DNA of 64,000 nt, from positions 62,001 to 126,000 of the forward strand of contig JAQJVL010001120.1 in assembly GCA_035578905.1 (NCBI GenBank), given 5' to 3'. Under the pieces are notes generated by a model. The model made no database searches, was not told the DNA's origin, and saw only the letters and a list, made by a program, of their open reading frames with translations. The translations under genes and the position numbers were made by a program. This DNA is from Stictocephala bisonia. Its lineage: Eukaryota > Arthropoda > Insecta > Hemiptera > Membracidae. This document shows, in pieces, positions 25,073 through 38,460 of this stretch (position 1 is the stretch's first letter; each line of letters opens with the position of its first letter).

Positions 25073-28000
25073 TGATTAAATAACTGCTTAATACATACTG
25101 TCGTTCATCAGATTTATTTTGTCCATACATATGAATATACGTGTAGGTTGCGAATTTATATAATATGGTTAGTAAGAAAAGTGTTATTTCATATTAAGTT
25201 CCATATTATTAGAATGAGTTTAAGAATAAAAAGGAAATAACATATATATAACATGATCTCGATATCATAATAATTCAATAACATTATATTTTAATTTATA
25301 TGTCTTGTATCCATATATTATTATTATAACAATTCTATACATATTACCTATTTTATTTTTAGCAAAACTTGATACATAGGATAGTTAAACACTCTCTCTC
25401 CATTGTGCAAATTATTAAGAGACAGACCACTTTTTTGTTGGCCCAGTTATGTGTTAATTAGTGGTGGCCGGCCTCATCGTTAAAACCACATAATTACTAC
25501 CACGTTGTGGCCATTTAACTTTGAATAATGGTTGTAATTATCTATCATGTTTATCCCACTAATATAGCCTGTGGATCGTGTATCATATTGATACTTCTAA
25601 ATTTGTTTCATTCCTAACTACGAATACGATAGAGCTATTAAATATTAAATTTCTCAAATGTTTTAATTGTATTAATAGGATGATAGTGTTATTGGAACAA
25701 AATATGGCGTATTACATTTGAATAGTTAGATTAGTGAGTGAATTTCAGAAAAAATATCTCGTAATATATTTTCTATCGTTATTTAAGTCATACTCTTATT
25801 TATAACAGCCAAATTACAGTTAATTTTTATTTATTTAATCTTTACTCGCCAGTGTACTTGAGCTTGCAGGTCTTTGTGTGCACTATATTTAACAACTATG
25901 GAACCAAAGGCTAGCTGAGTTGGGAAATTCAACTTTATCTCTTCAATATACCTAATTATTATAAGTAATTTTACACATTACTTACAGCTAAAAATTATTT
26001 AAAATTTTCATACTTATAAATTGATAATTTAAGTGGACGTATAGAGTACTGTATATTCTATTATTGATCTTAAGCAACATCAACTTTGACTTAAACAATA
26101 TGGCTATTTTGGTTTTGGATTCGATCAAATCTTTTCATTTTTCTGACTTAATATTCTAAGGGTAAATTGACCAAGCCAGGTAAAACATCTGTGGTTAAAT
26201 TTAAATATTTATTTATATTCACGGTTATGTATTTATGTTTCACCATGTTCAGAAAATGCGCCATTATACTCTGTGGCGTAGTATTGTAGTCAGGATACTT
26301 GGGGCTAATCATTGTTAGGAAGACTAAACATAGTAGATTCAAAGACTAATAGTAACATGGTCACATCCTATTATTGGCATGATCTCTATTAGAGAAGAAT
26401 ATTTTGTTGGAAGGTAGACAGGGTTAAAATTATTCCGGAATATGACTAATAAGTTTTCGTTTATACTACAAGTGTTTAATTACTAAATGTAACGTTTCTA
26501 GACCAGTAACAACAAATAGGTATTCACAATTAAAGACCAAATAGCGATAGTTAGTACCAAGGACTAAACTCATTCATACCTAACACTCATTCACTCACAT
26601 CTTAGAAACTATTGGTTTTCATACAAAAATAAAACTACAAAACATGTAGATAGTTTCCTAAACCGATAAAATAGACTTTTCCGTAAACCAAGGTGTGTTT
26701 GTGAGAATATTTTTACGACTAGCCTCTGATCACAAGCTCATTTAAGATGGATCTTACAAACCAAACCACTTTTCCTAAAAAAAAGCTGATTAGTGTTTTT
26801 AAGTATATTTAAAACGTAGTTAACCGTAAACTTTAGTTTTATATATGTAACCTTTTGAATTAGTTCAATTATTATTGCCCTGGCTATTGGACTAATAATT
26901 AAGAGACCTTTCTGTGCTAAATTGAACTCAGATAGTAACAATGACTACACTCGTTCATTCGCACTAATTTACTACTAATAATGAGTAATAATAACAATAT
27001 AGTGAATTTGGCAAGAAACAGAAAGGTATTTTTACAGTTATTCTGATAATAACACATTTTTATCGCTATTTTATCTATTTTTATGTCCATCCAAATATAG
27101 TAGTTACATTCAATATTCAATCTAAACAGATGTGCGATAGATAAAAAGTTGGTTCATGTTTACTGTGATCTGACTGCTTGAGTTTTAAACGTTTAGGGAT
27201 GGAATTTTATTTAAAAGTAAATATAACGGTTGGATTATTCTGATTTAATTAATATCAATATTTTGTGGAAATACAAAGACATAAAGGAAATGTAATACAC
27301 AAAGAACATACATAATAAATGTATAGAGGAATTGAACTTGATTAATGAAATCAGGTAAAAAAAGAATTGTGTTATATTGTATTTGTTTAATTAGTTTATC
27401 AAATTAAATATTTTTTTGTTATATTCTGTAAATCTCCTTTTAATGTAAAATCTAATACATTTATGTAGCGTTCATTGTTAGCGTTTCTGATGGGTAAAGA
27501 CAGTCTTTATAGACAAACTAGCTATGAAGTACCCTATAATTCAACGATAAGGAAATATTTGTTATTTTTCAAATCGTAAGGCATCATGCCAAATGTTACG
27601 TCATAATACGTTACATAACGGAAGTAATAGTTATTACAATTTTATTTTTATAATTGCAGTGAATTAAACTTGTACTGAATACAAAACTGTTAGTAAAAAT
27701 CGTTAATTTATTCTTAGCTTTGTCAAAAAGGAGGAAAATATTCACAAATGTTTAGGCTGTGTATCTCACTCGTAATATATATATAATAATATAATGTCCC
27801 ATACTTGTATTTCGATGTAAAAAAGTAAAAAAATTATAAATTTCCATTTAATAAAGAAATGTATAGTTAAACAAAATTATTTAAACAAAAACATATTATA
27901 AACTTCGAAAATGAGTTAAGAAATATTTGGTTTATGAAATTAAGGCAAATTTTCGTACATTTTAATCCCATGAATGTCACGTCATTTAAATTCTGATAGA

Positions 28001-28780
28001 ATTCCTAAAAATAAAGGTTATATAGATTCAAGAAATAGAATATAAATGAGTGCATTTATTAAAATGCTCCCAACTTAAAATTTTAAAAATGAAAGGGTAT
28101 TATGGTAATGAAAATTTATCTCCATTAATTAAAGCACAATTATTTATAACCAGTTACGACCCTAGCATATTTTTTGAAGACTCCCTCGCTACCAAGCCAA
28201 ATATCTATTGTTAAATATTAATTTTAAAAATCAGACAATCTTCGTTTACACTAATCTACATTTATTTTAATTTTTTTTACAAACCAATCGGAATAATAAT
28301 TTGTTATTTAAGTCACTGATTTGTTAAACTTTTATGAGTGTATACGTTTGTCTACATGTGGTCTAGGAGCAAATTTATCGGCAAATTCACGTATATCTAA
28401 AATTATAAACACCATAATATTTACACTTTATAAAAATTTATTTAAAAATAAATCAATAATATTTAGGCAAAACTGTGGCAGGAAATAATATTAAAAAACT
28501 GTGAATATAATTATCTTTTATTTTTTTAATAATATAAGGTCCAGGCAATTCTATACAGTTATTGAAAACCAATATAATAAAATGGTAGAAAAATGTTAAA
28601 CATTTATATTATATAAACACAAAAATATTATAGATTAAAATCAGATGTTTAATACATTATTGATATTTCCATATTATATATAAAAAGAATAGGTTTCAGT
28701 TTTGAAAATTGGAATCTTCAAGTTTCTCGAAAGATCAAATTTACAATCGTTTTAAATGATCTTATTTTGGAATCTGATAA
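25073..28780. other. AT-rich stretch, no gene seen
   Basis: Three open frames of 64-67 codons occur on the minus strand (26148-27120). None carries a motif I can recognise. No tandem array or RNA gene is visible. Confidence 0.55.
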
Positions 28781-28789
28781 TAATAATAA

Positions 28790-28822
<33 letters not shown>

Positions 28823-28900
28823 ATTTATTATTATAATATTTTATTATTATAATAATAAATAAATAATAATAAATAATAATAATTATAAAAAATAAAAAAA
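28781..28900. repeat. (ATT)n/(AAT)n microsatellite, self-complementary
   Basis: AAT repeats run into ATT repeats and back to AATAAT, so the block can fold on itself. Confidence 0.9.
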
Positions 28901-30383
28901 AAAATAAACCATAAAAAACGTTATAGCACATGAACCTTAAAGCACTATTCCGAATAGTTTACGATACATAATAACATGGTTTTTGGTCACAGGTATTTGG
29001 CCAAAGATTTAGAGTCATGCTCATTGTATATATAAGGATTTTAGATAACAAATTAATTAACTTGGTACTTAACCCACAAAATAACTTAACTAATTCCATT
29101 TGAAATCATTATCAATATATAGTCCTAGAAATTTTTACGTGTATGCAAGGAGTACTGTAAAGCAAACCCTGTTTAATTGAGTAGGGTTTTATTGTGACAA
29201 CCCGTTTCATTATTTCGGACTGAGCCCTCTTGCTTTCACTAAACCAATTCTTTCGTGTTTTTATTCTTCACCTTTTAAGAACTCTCTCTTTATTTTTTTT
29301 TCAATATCAGTGGATGTTATACCTGCTGTTGTTTTGCTTTGACTTACCTTAAATATTTTCTTAACCTTTTTTAACCAAAGCGGTTCTTTTGTTAGTGCTT
29401 AGGTTAACAATGTCGTTTCCTAAGTTACGTTTTGTACGGACGAGTAAAATAATATTGCCTTGTCGCATTGCTTTGAAAGTCAATATGTAATTTGCTTATT
29501 TTATCTTTTATTTATTTGTTTAATGCCCACTTTTCTATTTAAAACTACAGTATCAGTCCCAATCTAGCTCATTTGTGTATTTTAGTGTATAAGATTTGTA
29601 TGAGTATCGAATAAACTTTTACTCAAAATATTTATTGTCCAAGGCAGTTGTCATTATTTTACATTGAGATTCATTTGTAATTTAATCTGAACCAACTTAT
29701 TCTATAAACTTTCCAATTTATTTAAATTGAGGGTTCCTTTTGCTTTTTCCTTATTTTATGTTCAACTTTACATCGAATTTAATTAATACTTAAAAGTTCC
29801 ATAGTTAACGATTCGTTAAATAAGTTTTATGAAAATGTAGTTTTAAAAAATTTAACCTTTATCAACATAGATAAACTCTAATTCATGTTGTTCTAATTGA
29901 AAATTGATAGCGTTTAATGGTGCAACGTTTATAACGCAAACTGCACTTTTATATTGAAAAGAAATTCACATTACCATGAATTTATTGTATTTTCTTTGTG
30001 AAATCTGTTTTTTATATGTAAAATAATATTACGTACGACGAACCAAAACCAACGAATGGTGAATACAAGCTAGAATTCAATGTACTAACACACCTGTGTT
30101 GAGTTCATAAATTATTCAACTGAAAATCTGGAAGGTTATACGGACAGTAAATATTTTAATATTTGAATAGTAACGGATTTATCTTTTTTAGAGGGACTCC
30201 CACTCACCCCTACTTCCTACGTATTTTCGCACTACTCAATGATACCACACAGCTGAATTTTGTGTGTACAAAAGAGTAGTGAGACCAAAATATGCATTAT
30301 CAGTGGATGTGATTTTAGTCATACAGTGAAAAATGACATACTTCAATCAACACCTACTAACAACTAAAAAGTATTAAATTTGT

Positions 30384-30387
<4 letters not shown>
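28901..30387. other. AT-rich stretch, no gene seen
   Basis: I see no gene or repeat unit before the poly(A) run. Confidence 0.5.

Positions 30388-30436
<49 letters not shown>
30388..30436 (+). repeat. 49-bp poly(A) run
   Basis: An uninterrupted run of 49 A. It could be the tail of a plus-strand retroposon or processed pseudogene, but I recognise no coding relic upstream and no flanking target duplication. Confidence 0.95.
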
Positions 30437-30438
<2 letters not shown>

Positions 30439-30984
30439 ACCCATATAGTTTATCAAACAAATATATTTGTGTGGCATATAATATAATGTGAATATATGAA
30501 CACATTCCTAACAATTTCTTTAATATAGATTTCCTTAAACCTTTATTATCTTCTATTACTATAAAAATAATTTAGTTTTCATCACTATACTGGATACACT
30601 TTACTACGTTTGTCCTTTGGAGGGAAGAGATTTGAGGTGAATAAGAGGAGGGTGCTGACGGTGGTGCTAGCCCTGCCATCTGCACGATAAACTACAGAAA
30701 TAACTACTCGACACACATTCAGCGCAGTATTGGATACGATCTCTAATCATTTCTTGTCTGTCAGTTAACGCGCACTTCGTGACATGACCTCACGTGGTTC
30801 CCTTTAAAAAAGGTGTCTGAGGACACCACAAATCCAGTACAAGTAAACGTCACACAACACAAATTTATTACAATATAAGCACAAAATGCTCAAATATACT
30901 ACAATACAAGTAAAAAATGCACAAATATTATGGTGATTGATTTCGGTTAACCACGCTCCACTTCCTCACACCAGAGCGATTCAC
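30437..30984. other. Intergenic stretch with a GC-richer patch
   Basis: The segment 30600-30830 is richer in G+C than its flanks (GAGGAGGGTGCTGACGGTGG, CGCGCACTTCGTGACATGAC), but I identify no frame or motif. Two copies of an AATATAAGCACAAAATGC-like word lie near 30870-30925. Confidence 0.4.
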
Positions 30985-31200
30985 AAAAGAATAGAAAATT
31001 GTGTTCAACAACTCAATTGGCCCGCCCGCTCTTCCATACACGTACGGTGGTACTGGCCCACCCACGCACCCATAAACGTACAGTGGTATTGGTCCACCCG
31101 CCCTCCCATACACGTACAGTCGTATTGACCCACCCGCCTACCCATACACGTACAGTGCTAATGACCCACCCACCCACCTATACACGTATAGTGCTAATCA
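30985..31200. repeat. 36-bp minisatellite, C-rich strand on plus, about 5 copies
   Basis: GTACGGTGG or GTACAGTGG landmarks fall at 31042, 31078, 31114 and 31150, and the related GTATAGTGC at 31186, an exact 36-bp period. The unit is CCCACCCGCCCTCCCATACA followed by CGTACAGTGGTATTGA. The 60-75-codon frames here are open because of the repeat. Confidence 0.93.
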
Positions 31201-31317
31201 TACGTATAGTTAATACGTATGATTAATATGTCTAATACATATGTCATATTACATTATATATTACAATTATATACATAGTTGTCATATTAATATGTCTAAT
31301 GATTAATATGACAACTA
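31195..31317. repeat. Two adjacent perfect inverted repeats
   Basis: TAATCATACGTAT (31195-31207) pairs exactly with ATACGTATGATTA (31213-31225) around a 5-nt loop. TAGTTGTCATATTAAT (31276-31291) pairs exactly with ATTAATATGACAACTA (31302-31317) around a 10-nt loop. Both lie directly beside the end of the 36-bp minisatellite. Confidence 0.88.
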
Positions 31318-31429
31318 CACGTACAGTTAATATTGGGGGATCACTAACTCACTCACCTTTTGACATAAATGTTTGTTTACCCACTTCGGAACATCGAAAT
31401 ATTTTGAAATTTGGACTGAACGTAATTTC

Positions 31430-31620
31430 GGACCCCTCCCCCCCCCCTCCAAATAAAACTATGCTCCACGAGGTGACATGACGAGATCCACTAATGGGAC
31501 TGCAGCAGAGCACCTTGATGAGGCCGTAGGCCGAGCTCCACCAAGGAGATAAAGGTAGAGTTCACAAGCGAGGCCACAGGCCGAGCTCCCCTCACGAGTA
31601 TAGAGAGTCATATGATCGCA
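31430..31620 (+). repeat. GC-rich segment with two 50-bp units
   Basis: GAGGCCGTAGGCCGAGCTCC and GAGGCCACAGGCCGAGCTCC recur exactly 50 bp apart (AGGCC at 31521 and 31571). The first is preceded by TTGATGAG, so the segment resembles a hammerhead-ribozyme core, but the GAAA needed after stem II is absent. It is probably a fragment of an unidentified repeat. An 81-codon minus-strand frame over it has no recognisable domain. Confidence 0.5.
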
Positions 31621-31704
31621 ACCTACCTTGTTTAAAGCTCTCCGCCTACTTATGTTTTCTGCATACAGATTCTTGTTGATAAACCCGATAAAATTGAACA
31701 TCAT

Positions 31705-32904
31705 TACTCTCCAAATCGTTTTAATCCGAATAAAACCAAATACATTCAGGTAAATTGGCCTGTAATTTATTTAAGATGGAATAAATATTTTTATTCATTA
31801 ACAGAAAATAGATTACCTCTGTATTATACATAAAATATAATCCAATTCGGCAGAGTATTTTCAATCCGAATATTACTTGACGGAAATGTACGATATAAAA
31901 CGACACTGACTTACTTTCATTTCAACAATTTGAGATATCTTTACTTTGATCGTTTTTTAGCCGTATTATGATCAGAATTAGAAACAAATTATTGTTTAAT
32001 TGTTAATTTTCTTGTGCAGAAGAAACTTGTTTTTAGATTTCACTAGTCTAGATTTTCTTTCAAATACAATAATTGATCGCACCTAGTTATCTACACAAAT
32101 TTTACTTTAGGGCTTCTAATACAGTTTTCGTTTCGGTAAAATCTACGTCCCTTGGCAATACACAAAGTTTAGGAAAGTGCCTTTCTTACTTTTTAGGTTA
32201 CCTCGATAGTGTCGGAAATCTGGACCTCCTTTTTATGAAATGTTTTCCTCAAGGATTAAGTACAGATAAATCAGCAAAATAGTTTAATTATAGGTTCTAT
32301 ATGGAGTTTATTTGACACATTTTGGTTTATTTCAAACAAGCGCTTATCAGTTATATTTACATATAGGAGTAAATAGGGGTCATTCATGCAAACATATGTG
32401 ACTTTTCAACATAAACAGCTTCTCTATTTTATGTTACTTTCTTTTTAATTTGATAATGGACTGTAATTAAAGATTATTATATCCAAGGATGCGTCAAAGC
32501 AACTCACTCCTTTCCATATCCTGGAAAATATTTAAATATTATTTTTGTATGATCTTTGTACTACAATTATTTATATGAAAAATCTGTAATAAACAAATTG
32601 TAATACAGAAGTCAGGGTCTTAATATTATATAATTAGGCTGTAAAATATTGTAATGTTTTAAACTACATTAATATCCACGTAATAATCTCAATATCTTGA
32701 AGAATATTTTATGATCTATGCTTTGAATCTTCTCCTTAAATAGACAAAAATGTACGTCTTGTATGTGCAAGTAAGATATTTAAAATTTCATATTATAATA
32801 ATAAAAAAATTTAAAATAATTGCTGTAATAAAATTAAACAAGACTAATAAATAAAATAATCTTCTCGTTAGAAATATATAACTTAGTAGCTTGTAAGTGA
32901 TAAT
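31705..32904. other. AT-rich stretch, no gene seen
   Basis: Nothing recognisable. Confidence 0.5.
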
Positions 32905-32975
32905 GAGCCTCCCACCCATACACGTACTGTGGTATTGACCCACCCACCCGACATTAAACGTACAGTCCTAGTGGT
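32905..32975. repeat. 36-bp minisatellite remnant, about 2 copies
   Basis: CTCCCACCCATACACGTACT, GTGGTATTGACCCACCCACC and AAACGTACAGTCCTAGTGGT are two diverged units of the C-strand, isolated in AT-rich DNA. Confidence 0.85.
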
Positions 32976-34534
32976 ATCCGGTTTTCTATTCATTTGAATT
33001 ATTCCTACGGGAGTTTGTATTACAGCAAACGTATAAGCCACTCACAAACAAAACTTCTTTGAATTCCAGCTTGGAAATGTTAGTCAAAATTACATTAACT
33101 GACTTTAATATGTAATTAGGTGATATATTACCTGCTTTTGTCTATAGAAAGTCTATTTTTATAATGTTAAATATATCAGACTCAAAAATATTACATTTCT
33201 TTAAACTAATAGTTAAATCTATCAACAATTCTGTTGATGTTATAATTATTATCACAAAGCGTTAATGTTATTAGTTGCAATTCTTTATTTCCAATAACTA
33301 GTTGAACTAAGCTGTGCAGTACTATCATATTACAATGATTTATAGTCATTTTTTTTTATTGTCGTGATTTATCTTGAATGACATCACTATGTAAAGAAAA
33401 TCTTCTTTCTGAATTGGCTATTTCTGGAAGAGATATTCCACCTATGTTAATGAACAAGGCAACATAGTTCCATAGGACCTTTTAAATGGAATATTCTAGA
33501 ACTAATCTGTTTACTAAGTGTTAACAACAGATACGTGGAGGATTCATACGAAAGTACAAATATGTTATGAAATAAAATAAATAATTTATAATATCATATA
33601 GTTAGTATTCCCTACTAAAACTATAAAAAATGTATACATTACCATTTTGACAGATGAAAACAAATTTGCATAAATAAGTTACATAAAATAAATATTCTGG
33701 AAAAGGAGTTGTAATGTTTGATTTTCTTTGAATACGTCTTTTGAGTCATGCAATTACTTGATGTTCCCTCTCTTAAATAATTTTTATTGATATAATTAAA
33801 ATGTATCTCCTAATTACTTAGTAGACTAATATTTACGATTATAACATCTAAATAAAATACATGCTTACAAATCAGTTGTTAAGCAATACATTCTTGCTAC
33901 AGTGTTAAATCATTTCTATTCGAAGTGTACAAAATATTAAAAACGTTTTTATATGAAACATTATCACAATCAAAAATAGTTCATTTATTGAAGCTGAGCA
34001 CTTTTAAGGGCGTTTATTTATTTAAAATGTATATTAAACATAATTATATCGTAGTTATTCAAATGAATTCTAAATTTGTATTTTAAATAATAACCTTAAA
34101 AAACATTTTTAATTTTCAAATTATAAAAGACTGAGTGAAAACAGGAACAAACTATTTGTGGAATATTAATAATATATTAAAAAAAACTTTATACTCGTAT
34201 ATTAGAAATTTTAACAATTTCAAATATAATATCTTATCACTTAATTCCTGTTTAGTTTTATTAAATCAGTAATATACATTAAATTCATTATAAATAACGA
34301 ACTGACACTGATGATTAAATCATTTTTTTCTGTGGTAATCAACAATATAAATCGTTAGAAAAGCCTATCAAACAAATAATTTGGAACTATTTTCCATACG
34401 TAATCGTAACTTGATTTCGTAAATCAAATGTAAGGAATTCGTATGAATATAGATTTTTTTAAGTTATACTTATGGAACATTTTAATAATATAATATAATG
34501 TATATACTGTATAAAGTAATGTGGCTTACAGACG
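32976..34534. other. AT-rich stretch, no gene seen
   Basis: Nothing recognisable. Confidence 0.5.
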
Positions 34535-34900
34535 TTGAGGCATTTTGCTAGTCCAATGGTTAACACTTCTGCTTCATATGCAGAGGGTCACAGGTATAAA
34601 CCCTGCGAAATCCACTTGAAATTTGCTTTCTGGGTTTAGAGCGTTGTTCCTTAACAACGTCAGTACTGACGGTAAAATATGCCTTTGACGTAGATTACGT
34701 AAAGAAAAAGAGATCCGTCTCAAGACAGGTCCCAAAAGATATGTATTTTGTCTCGAGTATTCTTCACACGCAGAGACCGTCTCAGTGAGACATCAGTGTG
34801 ACGCCTGTGAGTTATATTCTCTTGAAGGCTCTCCGAACGAGGAATTTTTACCTAGCTCTGACATGGCTGTTGCTGTTGTGAGTAGGAAAACTAAGTGACC
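34535..34900 (+). mobile_element. tRNA-headed SINE candidate (Met-type head)
   Basis: The segment 34541-34612 folds roughly as a tRNA. Acceptor arms CATTTTG and CGAAATC pair at 6 of 7 positions. The A-box/D-arm region is TAGTCCAATGGTTA (34549-34562). The anticodon arm TCTGC/GCAGA closes a 7-nt loop TTCATAT with anticodon CAT (34575-34577). A 4-bp T stem CAGG/CCTG closes the loop TATAAAC. The T loop lacks the usual TTC, so the B box is weak. About 280 bp of GC-richer sequence follows, with repeated GTCTC/GAGAC words (34710-34790). That fits a SINE body better than a stand-alone tRNA gene, but a tRNA pseudogene next to unrelated sequence is possible. Confidence 0.5.
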
Positions 34901-36815
34901 CATAGATAATTTGAGTGTGGAGTAACAATTAGTTATTTAAGAGAAAAAACTTTTTAATGAAAATGTTCGTCAAAAGACCTAACTAAATGATCTTAACGGC
35001 AAAAACCTATTTTATTTTTAATTACGCATATTATTCATCTTTTTTAATTTACGCATGGGAAGGTCTAATCATGCATTATTTTCACAAAAAATGGGTTGTT
35101 CCTGCTTGTTTATTTTTCTCTGCTAAATACTTCTTTGAGAGCATGTTGTAACATTTTCTCAATTGCATAACATTACAATTAGTGTCTTAAAAACGAGTAT
35201 GGAATTGATGTTCCACTTCCGATCCACGGGAAGCCAACGCCTGGTTTTTCTGACATCTCTCTCGAGACAGGTGTCAACGTGTATTGGCCGCCCTAACCTT
35301 TATTTAATAGCCATGTATACTGAAAGGTCCCATCTATTCTTCTTTGTAACTGATTTTCATATTTACAAACTTATACTAAATGTAAAAATAAACTATTTAT
35401 TTAGGACAGTTAAATTCAATATACCTATAATTGATATATGTGTAAGTTCGATAAATATGTAATGCTCCTGACAACACTAGACTGGATTCTCATATCTTTA
35501 TTATTGTTAAATTATTATTAATATATACTTTCGTAATAAAAAGTAGTTTTCTTATTCGAATAACATATTCATTTTTGTTTAATTCTTTAAATTGTTTGTT
35601 TCCTGGAAGCTGTTATATTTACGGATTATTATTTATTTATAAACGGTGTATATCAATAAACTGGACGTTCATTTTATTATTTCTGTTGAATTGTGATTAC
35701 AATTTATAAACTTTTGTAGTAAAAAGTGTTTTTCTTATTCATAATAACATTCTTTATTTATGTTTTATTATTTGAAAAATGTTGTTTTCTCTTTGCACAT
35801 TAGAATCTGTTATATTTAAGGATGAATATTTTACCATTGTGTTTTCCATTATTTATTACTAATATAAATTTAGGTCAACATGTATAGTCTTCAAAACAAT
35901 ATACAGTTGACATTATTGGCATTATTTTTTAAATAAATTTTTATTATAACTAGAAAAATGTAAATAAAATATGTTTGGTAAACGACTATTTTAGTTTATA
36001 TTACTGTATTATAAACCATTATTATAATACTTTATCATATGGAAGCAATATATGCAAAACCGGAATACTCATAAAAGACTTCAAACGTAATATTCAAAAT
36101 ACCAACGATACAATTAAATGACCTAAATGAATTTAAAAACGTAAAATACATATGTTAAACATTCTTCTAAATATGAAAAAAGTTCTATTAGTTGTTATTA
36201 TTATAAACTATAAATACGTACCAATAAAATTTTACTCTTTCAATGGACCAATCTATCTGATAAATCAGTTAGAACGCTTATATTTTTTGTGTGTAAAACA
36301 GTTAGTATTTTAGTTTAAATATTAAATAAAAGATCGAACACAGCATTAATTTATATTTTAAATGTAAACTTATGTTAAATTTTCATGGGGTATCTACAGA
36401 TGTACATCAATTTAGACACAAAGTAAGACTGGTGCCTCTCAATTACGTTTTATTGATGTCTCTGTTTTACTTAGATTGACCCCCTCACCCAAAAATAGTT
36501 GTTTCCTAAAAGGTGCATACAAAATGACTTTTAGACTTAAAATTTTTAACGAATTAACTATGAACATGGTAACTCATTACATGATGATGGTTCAGTAGAA
36601 TCTCATCTCGTAATAAAAGCTCAGTCCAATCAGATTCCACTGTTCAATCAATAGTCTCCTGGATATTGGACATAACAGTTATTCCATCTGAGCGAGCACC
36701 CATTGGTTGTAAAAATACTAAGCTGGTCGTAAATAATAGCTCTCTAACGATCTAACGGTTTTATTAGTAGTTTTCCTCAAATTCCAGAGTATATTAAAAT
36801 AGTAACATAAGCAGT
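34901..36815. other. AT-rich stretch, no gene seen
   Basis: An open frame of 99 codons at 35163-35462 (plus) has no motif I can recognise. The rest is AT-rich. Confidence 0.5.
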
Positions 36816-37066
36816 AGCACAGTGGAGATGATCCACCCACCGCACATACAGGTACAGTGGAGGTTATCCACTTAACAAACATTCGCGCATAGGGGAGATG
36901 ATCCACTCGCTTCTCATGCACGTACAGCAGAGATGATTCACCCACCACATATACAAGCACAGTGGAGATAATCCATCCAATTCTCATGCACGTACAGAAG
37001 AGATGATCCACCTACCACACAAACACCTACAGTGAAGATGATCCACCTGTCCCACACACATTTAGT
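36816..37066. repeat. 35-bp variant of the minisatellite, about 7 copies
   Basis: AGTGGAG-type landmarks fall at 36821, 36856, 36891 and 36926, a 35-bp period. Units read CACATACACGTACAGTGGAG then ATGATCCACCCAC, clearly related to the 36-bp C-strand unit. Overlapping open frames on the minus strand are repeat-derived. Confidence 0.88.
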
Positions 37067-38401
37067 GAATATAATAAACACAGGAAAAAGTGGTTGTGAA
37101 AGAACTATAGTGAGTAGTGATCCACAACCACCTCCAACTTTCCACAACTTTTGAAATTCGATACATGATCCATTAGTCACACTAGAATTACAAACACAAT
37201 AGTTAAAAAGTGTGTTGTTATGAGTTGTTTTTTCTTCTTACATAAAAGTAGATCACTAACTACTCTTATCTGAAACGATGTTGTTTAAGAATCCTGGCTC
37301 TTAAACATAGATTTTTTTAACTAGAACAACAACAAAAAAGTAGATATAGTAAGTATGGCAACCTGGAAACATGTAAACTTGAATGTGTCTGAACTTAAAA
37401 AAAGCACCATCACCATTTTGATTATTATATGCATGAATATATTTAATCAGAGAAATTATGAAATAAATAGTTTTTAATAGGTTTTTAGCAATTATAGTCT
37501 AAGGGTAAAAAATATCATAAATATTAAAAACATATTGTTTTCCAAAACACTGAACATTCAATAACACAGACAACATATTGGAACGAAGATTAAACTTCCA
37601 TCTCAAGATAAAGTACAAAAACCAATAAACCACAAGTATAAGCATATAAAGCAGACTGCACTTGAGCTCCGGGATACGTATTCTAATATTAGACTTCCAG
37701 ACGTGTTTATATTGAAACTTATGTTTCTTTCTAATTATAATATTCTTTGTTCAGTTTGAAACCCAACATTGTTTTATTAAAGTGTAAGACTTTCTCTCTC
37801 GTATATTTTATTTTACGTATCTCTGTATGGTAGTGTTATTTTTATATAAAAATTAATATAATTTACATATTGTTTTAGTTTGAAGAAAATTATTTTAAAA
37901 TGTATTAATGAAAATAGTTTGAATACATGTTTCAATTTTTATTGAAGACCTTTGTTACCGTATATTTATTATTATTAAATCTTTATTATCTTAGTTAAGT
38001 AAAATATTTTATTTTTTATGTTTTTATAATATTATAGAATGTTTATTAATGTCATAAAAATGTTAAATATTTTAGTAAAGATAGTATATATTAGTTGACC
38101 TGTTGTTATAATTGAATTGAGAGATCATATAAATTTATAACCAGTTAACCTATGTCCTATACAATTTAGTGATAGTAAGGTTAGGTTACTAGCTTAGAAT
38201 ATGATATAGAGATGTTAATTCACTGTCATTCCTTTATCAAATAATTAATAAGTCACCTCTACCTCGTTTGTAAATACAAAACTATAAAATAGCATTCTCT
38301 ACACCTATACATTTTTTTCAATCCTTCCAGGTATCTTTTCCTCAGTAACACAACTATGTATCCATTCAGTATATCTACATTTATAAAAGAGCATGTTTAT
38401 G

Positions 38402-38405
<4 letters not shown>
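37067..38405. other. AT-rich stretch, no gene seen
   Basis: Nothing recognisable. Confidence 0.5.

Positions 38406-38460
<55 letters not shown>

Noticed and set aside
30388..30436. Poly(A) run as proof of a processed pseudogene
   Set aside because: No coding relic upstream and no flanking duplication was found, so it is listed only as a simple repeat.
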